DNA from: Pestalotiopsis fici W106-1
Taxonomy: Eukaryota > Ascomycota > Sordariomycetes > Amphisphaeriales > Sporocadaceae
DNA: 64,000 nt
NCBI RefSeq assembly: GCF_000516985.1
Contig: NW_006917099.1
Span: 1-64,000, forward strand
Reading direction: 5' to 3'
Shown here: piece after piece, positions 24,270 to 35,349 of the stretch
How the letters are laid out: each line of letters begins with the position of its first letter
Numbering within the stretch: position 1 is the first letter of the stretch
Notes under the pieces: model-generated
What the model was told of the DNA's origin: nothing
Databases searched by the model: none
The model's input: only the letters and a program-made list of their open reading frames with translations
Made by a program: the position numbers and the translations under genes

Positions 24270-25010
24270 CTAGAGATAACATTCGACACACAATTTCAGA
24301 GTATGAGAACCCTCAGCGGGAAGCCTTTCGCTTCCGAGCCTTCCAAAGCCTCTCACCATCCTTGTCATCCCACAGAAGGAGCCCCTTTCCTGATAAGCAA
24401 GGCGTGGAAGTCGCGGTCGAGCCTTTTGATGGATGCAAATTTCGGGTCAGCGAGGCGTGGCGAGATTGAAGTTAGTCAAGACGACGGCAAGGATGGTGCT
24501 ACTGCAGATGGTGTTTAGTGAGTTGTCGAACGATGTTCCGACCCTCTCTTATATAATCCGCGCTCTCAACGTAGGGGAAAAGCCTGGCAGATCAGCCAGT
24601 GTGACGGATTAGACATCGTGGTCGGTAATTTCCACCCGGAGAATATCCAGAGAGAATCTTTTATTGCTTCCAGGACGGTCTCTCATATTCTCCGTCGCTT
24701 CGGTGATAATTTCAGATAGGGCAGCTTGCCTGAAACCAGTCCGCTTGAATTGCTAAGTGGTGCCGGGTCTGAGCAAAGTCAATAGTGACGTGGAAATTTG
24801 TACTAACCGCCCATCGAAGTACGAGTTCCGTTGCGAAACAAGTAGGTATGTATATAGGTCCTATGTGGCAGTGAAGCGGACGCGGGAGATAGTTTCCAGA
24901 ACGGAGCTCTTGCCAGAGGACTGGTCGCCCACCAGGATGATATGGGGCAAATCAACAATTTCTCGGATCTGGAGCTCTCGGATACTTTCAACATAGCAAA
25001 GAATCTTAGA
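24270..25010 (-). pseudogene. dynamin-like GTPase relic (N-terminal half of the GTPase domain)
   Basis: The minus strand reads SIRELQIREIVDLPHIILVG then DQSSGKSSVLETISRVRF (about 24865-24990), the dynamin G1/P-loop GDQSSGKS with its usual lead-in. A TAG stop and frame change follow; then FATELVLRWAVSTNFHVTID (about 24780-24840). After another frame change come LSEIITEATENM, FSLDILRVEITDHDV, a TAA stop, and SVTLADLPGF (G3, about 24580-24720). A weaker STILAVVLTNFNLATPRLAD stretch follows near 24450-24510. At least two frameshifts and two stops make it a pseudogene. The middle and effector domains are not seen. It runs tail-to-tail into the histidine kinase gene. Mx-like dynamins in filamentous fungi are numerous and of mostly unknown role. 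Confidence 0.82.
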
Positions 25011-25019
25011 GTAGCAATT

Positions 25020-26185
25020 AATAGTGATTGCATTAAACACTGTCCAGTGCTTATCATTAGCGGTTCACTAGAATTATTATGGCAAGACTGGGAGGGGAGC
25101 AGCTCTTTCGATTCCCGTATCGATGAATGGCTGCCAGGGCGCCAAGGCACCCTGGTGATATTTACGGGCTTCTCCAGGGCCAATGTAGGGTTTTCATAGC
25201 TGCATCAAAACTATAAAAATGCATACCTACCTATGAGGGAGTGAGCTATCAGGGTGGTGTGCCAAGAAGTCCCTGCTTTTGGGGCAGAAAAAGGGAACCT
25301 CGTCCGCTTCGCGCGAAAGGGATGAGACGCGCAGGATCAATGTGCCACACTATGCCCTCCGAGAAGAGCAAAGGCTTGGAGGCCCGATGTTGGTCGGTAA
25401 ATGCCTAATCATTTCCAGTACCGATCACGATGATCACAATTGCTGACATGATTTCCGAGTGACCAAACAAGTGTCATATGCGCTACTTTTTTTCCCCGAT
25501 AAGAAACCCCCAACATGGACGCAGTCGCATATCCGGACCTATCGAGCCGCAGCACCCCTACGGAGGGCCGGGAGTTGCACATTGTTTGCATCTTCTCGGA
25601 GCAAAACCGGTCATCTTTAGGGCCGTGCATCTATGGTCAGATCACATATGATGAATTTAGGTTTCTTGATGAGTCTAAACACCAACTAACTTATCGGTCC
25701 GAATCTTCTCTCACTCCAGGCTCCCCAATCAAAGAAGAAAGGAAAAGGATTTTCATGTGAATGCTGAGGTTTCTAGCCGCGCCTCGGCCGAATCAACGTT
25801 ACTTGGTCAGTTGTGGTCAAGAAGAGTACGATGCGAATGGGTCCACGATAATTAATTTGCCTTGGGAACTATCATCCATCGTAATCAATACATTATGTGC
25901 TCCCCCATCTCTCCATATTCTGTCTCTAACTTTGGTATCTCATGTGCTGTAGTGTTGTGGTAGTTGACTTGCCGACTAGTCTGCCGTGGTTTCTCGCGTA
26001 TCCCAGAATTAGACATTTCTGTAAAACCCATTTGTATCTCATAGGCTGGAGATACATGTTGCTTCGTGTTTGGAGAACCATGGTGCTCTTGATAACCAAC
26101 CCTTATCAGACACCGTGACACTCCCATATCTCTGCCATGACGAAACTTTGCCAAGCAAGCTCGATTCGATTTTGGTGAATCTTCA
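25020..26185. other. intergenic, ~1.2 kb, nothing supported
   Basis: Several ORFs of 60-90 codons occur on both strands but have no start context, family signature or frame advantage. No repeats or RNA genes were noticed. Confidence 0.4.
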
Positions 26186-26563
26186 TCAGGACTCGACAGT
26201 GCAGTCGGTGTCCTGTTCGTCTTTCGTACAAGCGTATATTGCCTCCATCATGTCGTCGGTAGTGCAAAATGAATTCGTGAGGAATTTAAAGTGACCTCTG
26301 CCCTCCTCGTTACGCTCGCACTCCCAGAATGTGACGGGGCCGCAGCGTCCTCGCACGTTGTCAAGACAACCCCGGCCACAATCCGAGTTGTACTCTGTGT
26401 CGTTTGCAATAACAATCTGCCATCTGGTCCATATGGCAAGTTCCTTGTAGCCTGCGCAGTAGTTTCCAATAGGCCATGGCCTCGGTTTGCGATTGCGGGC
26501 GGCACAGGGATCAGCGATTGCGACGAGGGCGACTGCCAATTTGAGAAGTGTGCAAATCCGCAT
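26186..26563 (-). CDS. small secreted cysteine-rich protein (125 aa), effector-like
   Basis: From the Met at 26563 the protein starts MRICTLLKLAVALVAIADPC-AA, a clear signal peptide with cleavage likely after residue 21 or 22. The frame is open to another ATG at 26599, but that would put 12 polar residues before the hydrophobic core, so the inner start is preferred. The mature ~103 residues carry eight cysteines (36, 62, 66, 74, 82, 100, 112, 121), enough for four disulphides, with C-x3-C and C-x7-C spacing in the middle. There is no membrane anchor or KR processing site. I recognise no named family. Its small size, signal peptide and paired Cys make it effector-like or antimicrobial-like; that is inference. 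It stands alone in a gene-poor stretch. Confidence 0.7.
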   Translation of the reverse strand: MRICTLLKLAVALVAIADPCAARNRKPRPWPIGNYCAGYKELAIWTRWQIVIANDTEYNSDCGRGCLDNVRGRCGPVTFWECERNEEGRGHFKFLTNSFCTTDDMMEAIYACTKDEQDTDCTVES

Positions 26564-26599
26564 TGTGTTCTTCGATAATGTGTATGTCTTGGAGGGCAA

Positions 26600-27979
26600 G
26601 TATGTCTCTGCAGTCGTTGACGAGATAGTGCGGACAGATGAAAGGGTTGCTATTGTGTCTGGTGGATCGAATGGAATGAATGATTATCAGTTTGGAATTT
26701 CTAGGACCCACGAGGAGCCGATTCAATCAATTTATCCATTTTCATACGCCTCCAAGGTCCTCACAAATTTCAACATTTCTCGACCTTCGGCCCTTTTTCG
26801 GGGAACGATGATCTTAGGAGTGCCGGGAGCCAAGGTTTAAGCAAGAGTGCATCCTTTCAGCACGCCGGATCGAATTGCTATAAGCAACTAAGAGGTATCT
26901 GCATTAGGTTCATTGCTCAGTCATGTCAGTACCCGACCGCCGCTCGCCAGGCCCGTAATAATCCCAATACTTCTGCTATGGAGGATCCATAGACACAAGG
27001 GGGCTTTTACTAAGCCAATTTAAACGGCGGAAGTTCAAAATGGAGCATATAGAAGAATATGAGTTGGTCACATTAAATGAGAGAAGAGAGAGGCTGATAA
27101 CTCAGCTGATAACGGACTGACATCAGGGCAGTGAATTTACCTGACAACCTTAACCTTGATAGAATGGCCCTACCTAATGCTATGTCTGGTTTGATACTGC
27201 TATCTACGGCTGAAATTGTTGTTCATATGATGGCAACTAACGGAGTCAGGTCTGCGTGTGAGTTATCTTATAGGCGTACATCGTTCGGGCTTATTACCTA
27301 ATTCTGTGTAGCCGTTGGCAGTTAATGTGCAATTCATCATATGCCCTGTTGAGCGCGCTCCTTCACGATCTAACAGAGTAGTAAATCACTTGTTGTTTTG
27401 GTATGAACGCACAACTCTCCTGATAGGAATGTACAAGTTCAACCATTCATTGTCACGGTCTAGATGCCGGTTCAGGTTGTGGCCGTGTCAGGGCATTGCT
27501 GATCCAGTGCGACGGTTGCCATCTCTGCACGTCATGTCCCACACCGTAATCTCACTCGAACAAGAACAATTCAACCACTCAATAGGTTGTAGTAAATCCC
27601 ACCATGATCGGACATCAGCGCGCATGCTCTGCTACCACCAAACATTTGCCCTAACCCTAGCTGGGTATTGTTGTTCGTCATTTAACACATCTCTTCCTCT
27701 GAGATACGGGAGTTGGATATAGTATACAGGGGGCCCGGTAGATGGCACTGCTGCATCGCCCTCCAGTTGATATGGTGCACATTGATTTGGCGCTTACTAC
27801 CAAGCCTTCAGCTCTGACGTGAGCAACTCGCGAATCCCTGTCCCAATTCGTTAAGGTCTTGTTTAGCGCCATATTTTAAGCCGGCCCATTCCCTTTCTTT
27901 TGGAAAAGACCATAATGGCACTTTTCATAGTATTCTCATCCTACAAGGGGCCCTCTCAACCGCAAATATTAAATGAGTG
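26600..27979. other. intergenic, ~1.4 kb, nothing supported
   Basis: This is the upstream region between the cysteine-rich secreted gene (minus) and the bZIP gene (plus), so it probably holds two divergent promoters. A 135-codon ORF at 27315-27722 (+) shows no family signature and I do not call it. Confidence 0.4.
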
Positions 27980-29151
27980 ATGCGTCAAAGTCGACCATAC
28001 GGAACCAGCGCGCGACGCAAACGGCAAAATGCAGAAGCACAACGAACTTACCGTGAGTCACGCTACGCAGCACAATTCTCCGGCCGTGACTCACGATTAC
28101 AATCACAGGGGCAAAGCAAAAAGAAAGGTTGCGCGTCCTTGAGCAACTAGCAGTGTCGACACTAGCTGCCAGCAGCAGCGACTCAGTCGCTGTTCTTAAT
28201 CGTTTTCTACAGCCAGCAACCCAAAGCTGTGATCCGGAGATAAGGCAACCGACCAGTGCTGATCCGGGTGCTAGTGTTTCCAGTCAAACTATATCGAAGA
28301 ATGTACTGGAATTCCCAATCTTTTTCTCATTTTCGAGGGACGAAATCAACAAATGTCTACGCATCATGGTGAAAGAGGGATTCGGCCTTCGACATGTCGT
28401 CAAGTACGGACTGATCAGTCTCGGGTACGGAGTGGAAACATCACTCTTCGATCAAGCATTAAACATTTCATCCCAACGTCGGATCGAACTAGTGCAACTC
28501 ACCTATGGACGAGTTGACATGGAGCAGGTTATATCCTGTGGCGTTAGGCTCTTTGCCCAACTACCAAATCCTCCAGTGTGGCCATCTTTGGGCACGTTGA
28601 AGGCCCCATGCCCCAGTCCTCCAAGGACCATTTCCCTATCTGTAATGACAATCATCTCAGCTCAATTGCTCAATATGCCGCTTATTGGCATGACGCCAGA
28701 TATGCTCTGGAATGAAGATTCCGAGTCACTCTTCTTCAAGGATGGAAGAGCAGCGTGGTCTGCACGGTCTTCCCTCGATAAGGATAGAGGTCAATATGTT
28801 ATTCCGCCAGACCTCCGACCTACCGCAAACCAGTTCCTTGTTCGACATCATCCGTACATAGATTTGATACCCTGGCCAACATTTCGCGCAAACGTTTTGG
28901 CGGCTATATCGCAGAGCCCTCCTACAATAAATGAAGACGACTTGTGCATGGATCTGGCAAATGATGGTGTGCGATGTTGGGGCAATACTGGAACCTCTCT
29001 TCACGGACGTGGTGAAGGCATGCCGTGGGACTCCCGGAGCTGGGAGGCAGCACCTTGGTTCCTAGAGAAGTGGCGGTGCCTTATCGGCGGCGAGGATGAC
29101 GAAATTTCCAGAAATAGTGCCTGGTGGAGGACAATGCAAGACATGCCGTAG
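27980..29151 (+). CDS. bZIP transcription factor with DUF3425 domain, 371 aa, two exons
   Basis: Exons are 27980-28052 (73 nt) and 28109-29151, separated by a 56-nt GTGAGT...CACAG intron. Splicing joins TAC-C to GG-GCA and rebuilds a fungal bZIP basic region, RRKRQNAEAQRTYRAKQKER, with the invariant N17-x7-R25, followed by LRVLEQL at the start of the zipper. The C-terminal ~150 residues match the DUF3425 pattern: HPYIDLIPWPTFRANVL, EDDLCMDLANDGVRCWGN, then WDSRSWEAAPWFLEKW. DUF3425 bZIPs are fungal nuclear regulators of mostly unknown targets. Reading only the long exon would miss the DNA-binding domain entirely. The zipper heptads are short, so dimerisation may be weak. Confidence 0.88.
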
Positions 29152-29332
29152 AATCACCCACAAACGTTCGGTGAATGCACATTTTTATTGTATCTCTATC
29201 CTTGCTCCAACTTGAACCTAAACACTGAACCCGATCAGGCTACTATCTTGTGCGCGGCGATTGACCAAATTCTTTAGTCGCGTGACGAAGTTTGCTCACT
29301 AAAGCACGCATGAGAAACTACCTACTAGGCAC

Positions 29333-30486
29333 CTAAATGTCCATATAAGGCCGGATCTGCAACTCTGCCCACTCGTAGTACTTGATACGAAGACTTTCGT
29401 CGAGAAGGTCCTTGCGATATGGTTGCAAGCGACCGATCGGAACCACTGGAAACAAGTCAGATCTGAACGATTTCTTTAACGGCTTGTCTTCACAACTTAC
29501 CCCAGAGCCCTTGATTTTGGAGCGTGATTTCGGGACTCAGCCCAGCAAACAACTCGGTGTATGCTCCTTTTATTGGCTCATATCCACCAACACTCTTGGT
29601 CACAGGTTAGAATGATACCACAGTGGAATGGATTTGACTGACCACCAGGAGCCTCTGAGCGGCAGGCATGTTGCGTTGAAGTTCCGTCTTGGCTATACCC
29701 GGTTCGAGGCTCTGAGTTTCTTATTTCAGTAAACATTGATCCAAAGTTATTAGGAATGGCTCTCTCACAATGCTGACAACCCCATCACTTGCAACTCGGT
29801 TTCCAAACTCTGCTGCAAGCAAGACCATACCTGCTTTGCTTCTGCTGTATTTGGTCTGTTGACCTTCGTCAAACCTCTCATGACGCATGTTGGAGAAATC
29901 AATCGGCGGCTTGGGCGCGCGCTTGGCGGCCATTGAGGATACCCAAACCACTCTGACCGAGTTGGCGGGCGACTTTGCCGCAGTGGCGACCAGAAGCGGA
30001 CGGAGCCAGAGCGTGAATAGCAAGGTGGCGAGAGCATTGACCCCGAGCTGAAGCTCAAACCCCTGAACGGTTTTGGAGCCCTCGGGAGGAAGCATCACAC
30101 CTGCATTGTTCCAAAGTACATCCAAGCGGTTCTCCCGGCTGATGAAGTCCAGGGCAGATGCCTTGACTGACACAAGATCCGCAAGGTCGAGGTGCAGATA
30201 TAAGAGCTCGCCCTGTGAGTGGGGCAACAGAGATCGTAGTTCTTCGATGGCAACGCGAGCTTTACTCTCGGATCGGACGGCAATGTACACCTTTGCGTGT
30301 CGTTGATACAAGATTTTGGCGAGCTCTTTGCCAAAGCCGCTTGAACTCCCAGTGACTATGAAAACCTTGACAAATATCAGCTTTTTTTCAACTGAAACCA
30401 AAGGTTTGTTGCTCGCGGCCTACCTTTCCATGTTGATCTGGCAAATTGGCCTCTGTGAGAGTTGGCGGAGGATGGCAGATGCTCAT
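29333..30486 (-). CDS. short-chain dehydrogenase/reductase, 311 aa, five exons
   Basis: Exons on the minus strand are 30424-30486, 29769-30365, 29643-29711, 29501-29594 and 29333-29445; all junctions keep phase. Introns are 58, 57, 48 and 55 nt; the 48-nt one has a weak GTCAGT donor but a CTAAC branch. NAD(P)-binding TGSSSGFG is at 26-33, NNAG at 107-110, the catalytic Ser in WVSSMAA (164/165), and YSRSK places Tyr194 and Lys198. The tail SLEPGIAKTEL, EPIKGAYTELFAGLSPEIT and VVPIGRLQPYRKDL matches fungal retinol/WW-oxidoreductase-like SDRs. The preceding LTEANLPDQHGK-VFIVTG is also typical. The substrate is unknown. The upstream gap to the Zn2Cys6 gene is about 1.2 kb, with divergent transcription. 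Confidence 0.9.
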
Positions 30487-31722
30487 GATTTTAACTTCAG
30501 GCACAGGGATGTGGAATCCAAAAAATGCAAGTTGCGTAGAAGATGTGACGGTGATGTATGTTGAGACGATGAAAACTTTTAAATGGCGAGGAAGTGAAAT
30601 ATTTATATACACTTGCTCTACATCTTTTACTTGACTACTTTTCGTTTTGAATGGTATAGTCAATCAATCACCAACATCATAATATGGCATGCATTGTCCA
30701 ATGGAGCCAATCAGAATATCATTCTGCAGGCAACGTGAGCATTGTGGAGCCCGGAAGCTTGGTAGCGGACATCATGTCAGCCACGGCGTCGTGTATGTTG
30801 GCAACGTGAGCACTGTGGAGCCGTGAAGCAGGACAACGGTCTTGGCGAATAGACAACGTAAGCACATCTCGCGACCGAGGCATTACGCTAGATTCAAGTC
30901 ATCTAGTACAAAACTCATCACGTGAATCACGTAGAGATTTTCTACATACCTTGACATAGACCCATGCGGTGATTCGATTGAGAAATATAGGATTGTGTAA
31001 GCTTATTAGCACAGCAAGGAGCTGACTCTTGTCGCCAAATAGCCGGGGTTTCTCTATCAGTGAATCAACCGTGCGAACTCGTGACGCTGTATTATCCATC
31101 GATAGAGTCTTAATCGGGCGCCTCTCTCCCACCAAATGACACTGCAGTAAGTCCAGAGGCCTTCCAAACTATTATCCTCGGGGTTCTTTGCTAAATTTGA
31201 ACTGGAGAATCGGTCCAGGGGCGCCAGAATGTGGTCGTACTTGTTTACGAAGGAGACGTGTACAGAGCATATATGAAAGGCATCACAATATCACGAGACA
31301 CCATAGCCACCTCACTACGGCCTGCTTAGTCTGGTATTGAGAGAACCTGATAACATCAGGTAAATGTTTAGATAAGTCATAAGTTGACCAGTTCTTGAGG
31401 GTCAATGTCTCTTGGTCGTGGATTTTCACCTTGAGCATTGAACGTCGAGAAAAATTGACAGCCTAGAGTCTCTACGTAAAAGAATACGGTGGGTTTTCTA
31501 GAACGAAGTATTGCCAAAACAAAATGAAATCCCTTCAACTGTTATGTGGTGAATCAGCACTAGCAGAGTTAAGCGATAACGCCAAGCCCACGTACACGAG
31601 AGTTGCATCCTGTTGGCAGTGGTGACGACAACGAAATCGGGCCAAAAGATGCGAACAATAATTTTGCCTTACTTTCGGGCCTAGAAATCAGCTTTGTCAT
31701 TTGCGAGAAACTGGAGTTCAAG
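30487..31722. promoter_or_regulatory. divergent intergenic region between SDR and Zn2Cys6 genes, with short direct repeats
   Basis: About 1.2 kb separates two divergent genes and should hold both promoters. A TATA-like TATATAAATA (minus) lies near 30599-30608, about 115 bases before the SDR start. A ~29-base direct repeat (GGCAACGTGAGCA-TGTGGAGCC) occurs at 30729 and 30800, with a partial third copy (GACAACGTAAGCAC) at 30852. No operator is proven. Confidence 0.4.
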
Positions 31723-33306
31723 ATGAAAAACAGGAGGCGCGCTTGCGAGGAGTGCCATCGCCTCAAGATCAAGTGCGATGTAGACACATCACTGGGAGGG
31801 ACATGCGAACGGTGTACTGGTAACGGCCTAGAGTGTGTGCCAGCAGCACCGCGTCTTCAGCGTGACCGTATCCGAGACCTCGAAGCCGAAGTTCAGGAAT
31901 TGAAGAACTCATTGCAGGACCAGAACAACGGCACAACACTGGACCGGACGCCCGAGGGTATGCCAGAGAGCCGGCACCATGACGTGTTGTCATTCCTGGA
32001 CGCCCGAATTTCGCAGCACGCACAGCAAAATCTGCTCGCTCTCTTCAAACAGCAAGCGGAAGCAGTGTGGCCGGTAGTTCGCTTGCCCGTGGACCTGAGC
32101 CAGCTTCGCGCAAAGTCGCCAATTTTGCTTCTCTGTGTACTGGTGTATACTTTTACACGGGAGGATCAGGGCACTGATATAGACGTGCATGATGAGCTCG
32201 TGTGGGAAACGATGCATGTGTTGGGAGAAGAGGTAATTGGCAGAGGACAAAGGTCACTTGAACTCGTGAAGGCGCTGCTCGTATCCGCTTTCTGGAATAA
32301 ATCTACTCGAAAAGGCCAGCAGGCTAGTTGCTTTCAGCTCGTTCAACTGGCCTCCGACATTGCCATTGACCTTGGCATCGCCGGATATTCTCTTCAGCCG
32401 TCGGCCGCGGCATATTTCTCTCGACATGATGATCCCATGTCAACAGAAGCCCGTCGCACTTGGCTTTCCTGTTTTGTGGCACTCTCGACTTCGGCGATAT
32501 CCATGCGGCGCCGTATTGCAATTCCGTGGGATGATCATCACCAGACATGCCTTTCATATATGGAGAGCAGTGGCGACCCGTCTGATATCCTGCTTTGTCA
32601 GATTGTCCAAATCACGCAGTTGATCCAAGAGATCTCTGAACATCACTGTCTTTGCCAATTGTCTACCTTTGTAGATGGCAACGACTACCGTACGCATGCC
32701 ACTATCGAGACTCTGAAGAACAAAGTCGATGCATGGGCGGCCAAGATGCCGTCCGATCTGGTGTTTTGCCAGACACTGAGAGTGCTACGGCATGTAGCCA
32801 TGATCCACATATATGAAGTCGTGCTGCACACCCCTACGAACAAGGCGTCGTTCGGGGCACCGTTTATCCCGGGTCGCATTGCCATCAGAGACTTCCCCAA
32901 GCCAGTCGATATCATCCCTCCTCTCGAAAAAGCACTCCATGTCCTTGTCCAACAATGTCATGCCGTCATTGACACTGTTGCAGAGATGGATCCTGCGCTG
33001 GTGCTCAGCCTTCCCACGTTTTCATTTGCGCCAACTGTCCTTTATGCTCTTTTTGTGCTTGTGAACGCATTCGTGGCGGCTACTGACCCGGCAAACACAT
33101 ATGGTCAATGCATATCGACGAAGAGCTTTCGCATCGAGCACTGCGTTCTGAAGTTGGGGGGCCTAACGGCAAGCCTCAAGGCGCTCGATCCCACCACGAG
33201 TTGTTATACAACACACCTGTTTGAAGCGACAGGTTGGCTCGAGGGATGGTACAATGACTACATGGCCATTTTGAAGCGATATGAAACAAAATTACGTTAC
33301 CAGTAG
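31723..33306 (+). CDS. Zn2Cys6 fungal transcription factor, 527 aa
   Basis: From ATG 31723 the protein opens with a binuclear zinc cluster: C8-x2-C11-x6-C18-x9-C28-x2-C31-x6-C38 in RRRACEECHRLKIKC...CERC...C. A linker and short coiled coil follow (RDRIRDLEAEVQELKNSL, ~48-66). The frame is open upstream to 31603, but those 40 residues are unlike the usual N-terminus and the zinc cluster starts at once after 31723. The middle region (~150-330) has helical stretches such as LLCVLVYTFTRE and LASDIAIDLGIAG, like the fungal-specific middle homology region. It is a nuclear, probably pathway-specific regulator. The divergent SDR gene is the natural candidate target by position only. Confidence 0.9.
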   Translation: MKNRRRACEECHRLKIKCDVDTSLGGTCERCTGNGLECVPAAPRLQRDRIRDLEAEVQELKNSLQDQNNGTTLDRTPEGMPESRHHDVLSFLDARISQHAQQNLLALFKQQAEAVWPVVRLPVDLSQLRAKSPILLLCVLVYTFTREDQGTDIDVHDELVWETMHVLGEEVIGRGQRSLELVKALLVSAFWNKSTRKGQQASCFQLVQLASDIAIDLGIAGYSLQPSAAAYFSRHDDPMSTEARRTWLSCFVALSTSAISMRRRIAIPWDDHHQTCLSYMESSGDPSDILLCQIVQITQLIQEISEHHCLCQLSTFVDGNDYRTHATIETLKNKVDAWAAKMPSDLVFCQTLRVLRHVAMIHIYEVVLHTPTNKASFGAPFIPGRIAIRDFPKPVDIIPPLEKALHVLVQQCHAVIDTVAEMDPALVLSLPTFSFAPTVLYALFVLVNAFVAATDPANTYGQCISTKSFRIEHCVLKLGGLTASLKALDPTTSCYTTHLFEATGWLEGWYNDYMAILKRYETKLRYQ

Positions 33307-33958
33307 AAGGAATATGTATCAAAAAACTTTGGATTACATTATAATTTGCGCATGTTAATTAGGTCCGGGTCATGAATTGTGCCGTTGTACTGGGTGCAAT
33401 TTAAGGTTATTCTTTACTGGGTTAGGGCTGATTTGCCGGCGAATTTTGGCCGTTTCCCCATGTTTCCTGGTGTCATCGGTAACAACAGGTCAAGTGCCTA
33501 TGTCCAGTAGAAGTGGGGCCGGCGAATTTTGACCGTCTCCGCTCAGCGAGCTACAGCGGATGATTGGTGGCCACGTTTCTGGGCATAGGCTGTGCACACT
33601 CCTACATCATGGATTGTGAAGCATAATGATGCTTAGAACACCAATATCGCGAGAGAGGCAGCTGATTCTTTTGCCTTTCCTCGATCGTGAAAAAATATCT
33701 CTACCAATATTGACTTACGACCACGTCTTGGCCAGACGTTATACGAGTTAGCGTAGCATGCCTTGATTTATGGGAGGCTGGATTCCTAAAACTCGATCTT
33801 GATGGGATATTTGACGTATATATAAAGAGCATCTTGGAAGCAACTCCTGTTTTCTCAGAGAACCACTTTGCAACATCGCAATTATAAAGTAGTCTCTTCG
33901 CCATCTAAGCAACCTCTTTTGTGATTCTCATATTAGTCGTTCCCAAATAAATTTCATC
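33307..33958. promoter_or_regulatory. intergenic with 23-base direct repeat and fasciclin gene TATA
   Basis: An imperfect direct repeat, GCCGGCGAATTTTG-CCGT-TCC, starts at 33435 and 33518, downstream of the Zn2Cys6 stop. A TATATATAAAG box is at 33817-33827, about 130 bases before the fasciclin ATG, at a plausible promoter distance. Confidence 0.45.
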
Positions 33959-35349
33959 ATGCGTCCATCATTCTGGTCTTGCATATTGATGGCAGGCTCT
34001 TGTGTGGCTCAAGGGGATCTTGCCGCGCTTCTAGGTTCTCAGGATGATCTAAGCACACTCCTCGAGCTCGTCGGACTTGTCGATGGGCTGGCAGAGACCC
34101 TTTCCTCGGCGTCAAACATCACCATTGTCGCACCAACGAACCAAGCCTTTGCAGACGTTCCAAGAGACATTCCCGAGGGCGCGGCCATTGAGTTTCGCAA
34201 CGACACTGTCGCTATAGGTGCTTTACTTGCAAACCACGTCTTCAAAGGTGTTTACCCGTCGCATGTGATTACCGATACTCCCACCTTTGCCCAGACCTTG
34301 CTCGACGACACGTACATCACTGCTGAGCAGCCGTTCTCCAACTTTACTGGCGGCGCTTATAACGGCCTGGTGAAAAATGGAGATGATGTATGCGTCCTAT
34401 CAGGAGAGCAGACTATCTCTACCGTCACTCAAGCTGTTAGTTTTGAAATAATCCTTCTCGTTCTCAAAGTGCGTACTAACCTGGGACATAGGATATCACT
34501 CTGGGCCAAGGCATTACAATCCACAAGATTGACACGGTCCTTTCTTTTGGAGCTCCATTCCAACTATTTACCTACCGAGCCGGCTATCGCGCCATGAATG
34601 CCGCAGTGGAAACTGCTCAACTTAACATTGCGTTAGGCCTGACTGGAGACGGCGTCCAAGGTGCCAATATCTCTGATTTCACGATATTTGTGCCAACTGA
34701 TGCAGCCTTCACGGCGATTGGCTCTGTACTCGAGTCGGCGGACCTGGAGACAGTTCAGGAGGTCTTACAATACCATATCATTCCCAACAATGTCATCTTC
34801 TCGCCGTCCTTGGGCAACGTGACAGTTCCAAGCCTACAAGGAACTAACCTGACATTTACCGTATTACCGGACGGTTCAGCCTGGGTCAATAACGCCAAGA
34901 TTACGTTTCCAAACACTATCCTATACAACGGCATCGCTCACGTGATTGACAGGTTAGCTGCATTGTCCATACCTTGAAGTGACTACACAAGCTGACCTAG
35001 CATTGTCTCATCTAGTGTACTGAACCCGGAAGACTTTGATCGAGCTTCCTTGGAGCCGGCTGCGCCAGCTTCTGATAGACTGGCTTTTCCCAATGCTTCT
35101 CCGGTTTCAAGCCTGTCCTTTTCCACTACCGCCTTTGCTTTCGACACCATGACATACACGACTACTCCAGTGCTGCTTGAGACCGTCGCCACTGTTGCGA
35201 CGCAGCTGTCGGCCTCGGCGACGGCTACAGCGACGAGCACCCCGGATGGTACGCCATCGCCGGTGGCAACTTCGGAAGGTGGCGCATTTTTTCCCGCTGC
35301 AAGCTTGGCGCTGTCTATTGCAGTCGCGATTGCTGCCTTTTTGGTTTGA
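33959..35349 (+). CDS. GPI-anchored fasciclin (FAS1) cell-surface protein, 423 aa, three exons
   Basis: Exons are 33959-34435, 34492-34952 and 35016-35349. The first intron has a perfect TACTAAC branch point, the second has GCTGAC; phase is kept. A signal peptide (residues 1-18, ending CVAQ) is followed by FAS1 domain 1 (~20-155: NITIVAPTNQAFADV, LLANHVFKG) and FAS1 domain 2 (~185-310: DFTIFVPTDAAFTAIG, LQYHIIPNNV, GIAHVIDR). After these comes a Ser/Thr/Ala/Pro-rich stalk (~330-400). The last ~18 residues are hydrophobic (AASLALSIAVAIAAFLV), as for a GPI-attachment signal. It should be an adhesive surface glycoprotein on the plasma membrane or wall. Similar fungal FAS1 proteins are known in adhesion and development. 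Confidence 0.92.

Noticed and set aside
27315..27722. 135-codon plus-strand ORF
   Set aside because: No domain, signal peptide or convincing start; composition fits chance.
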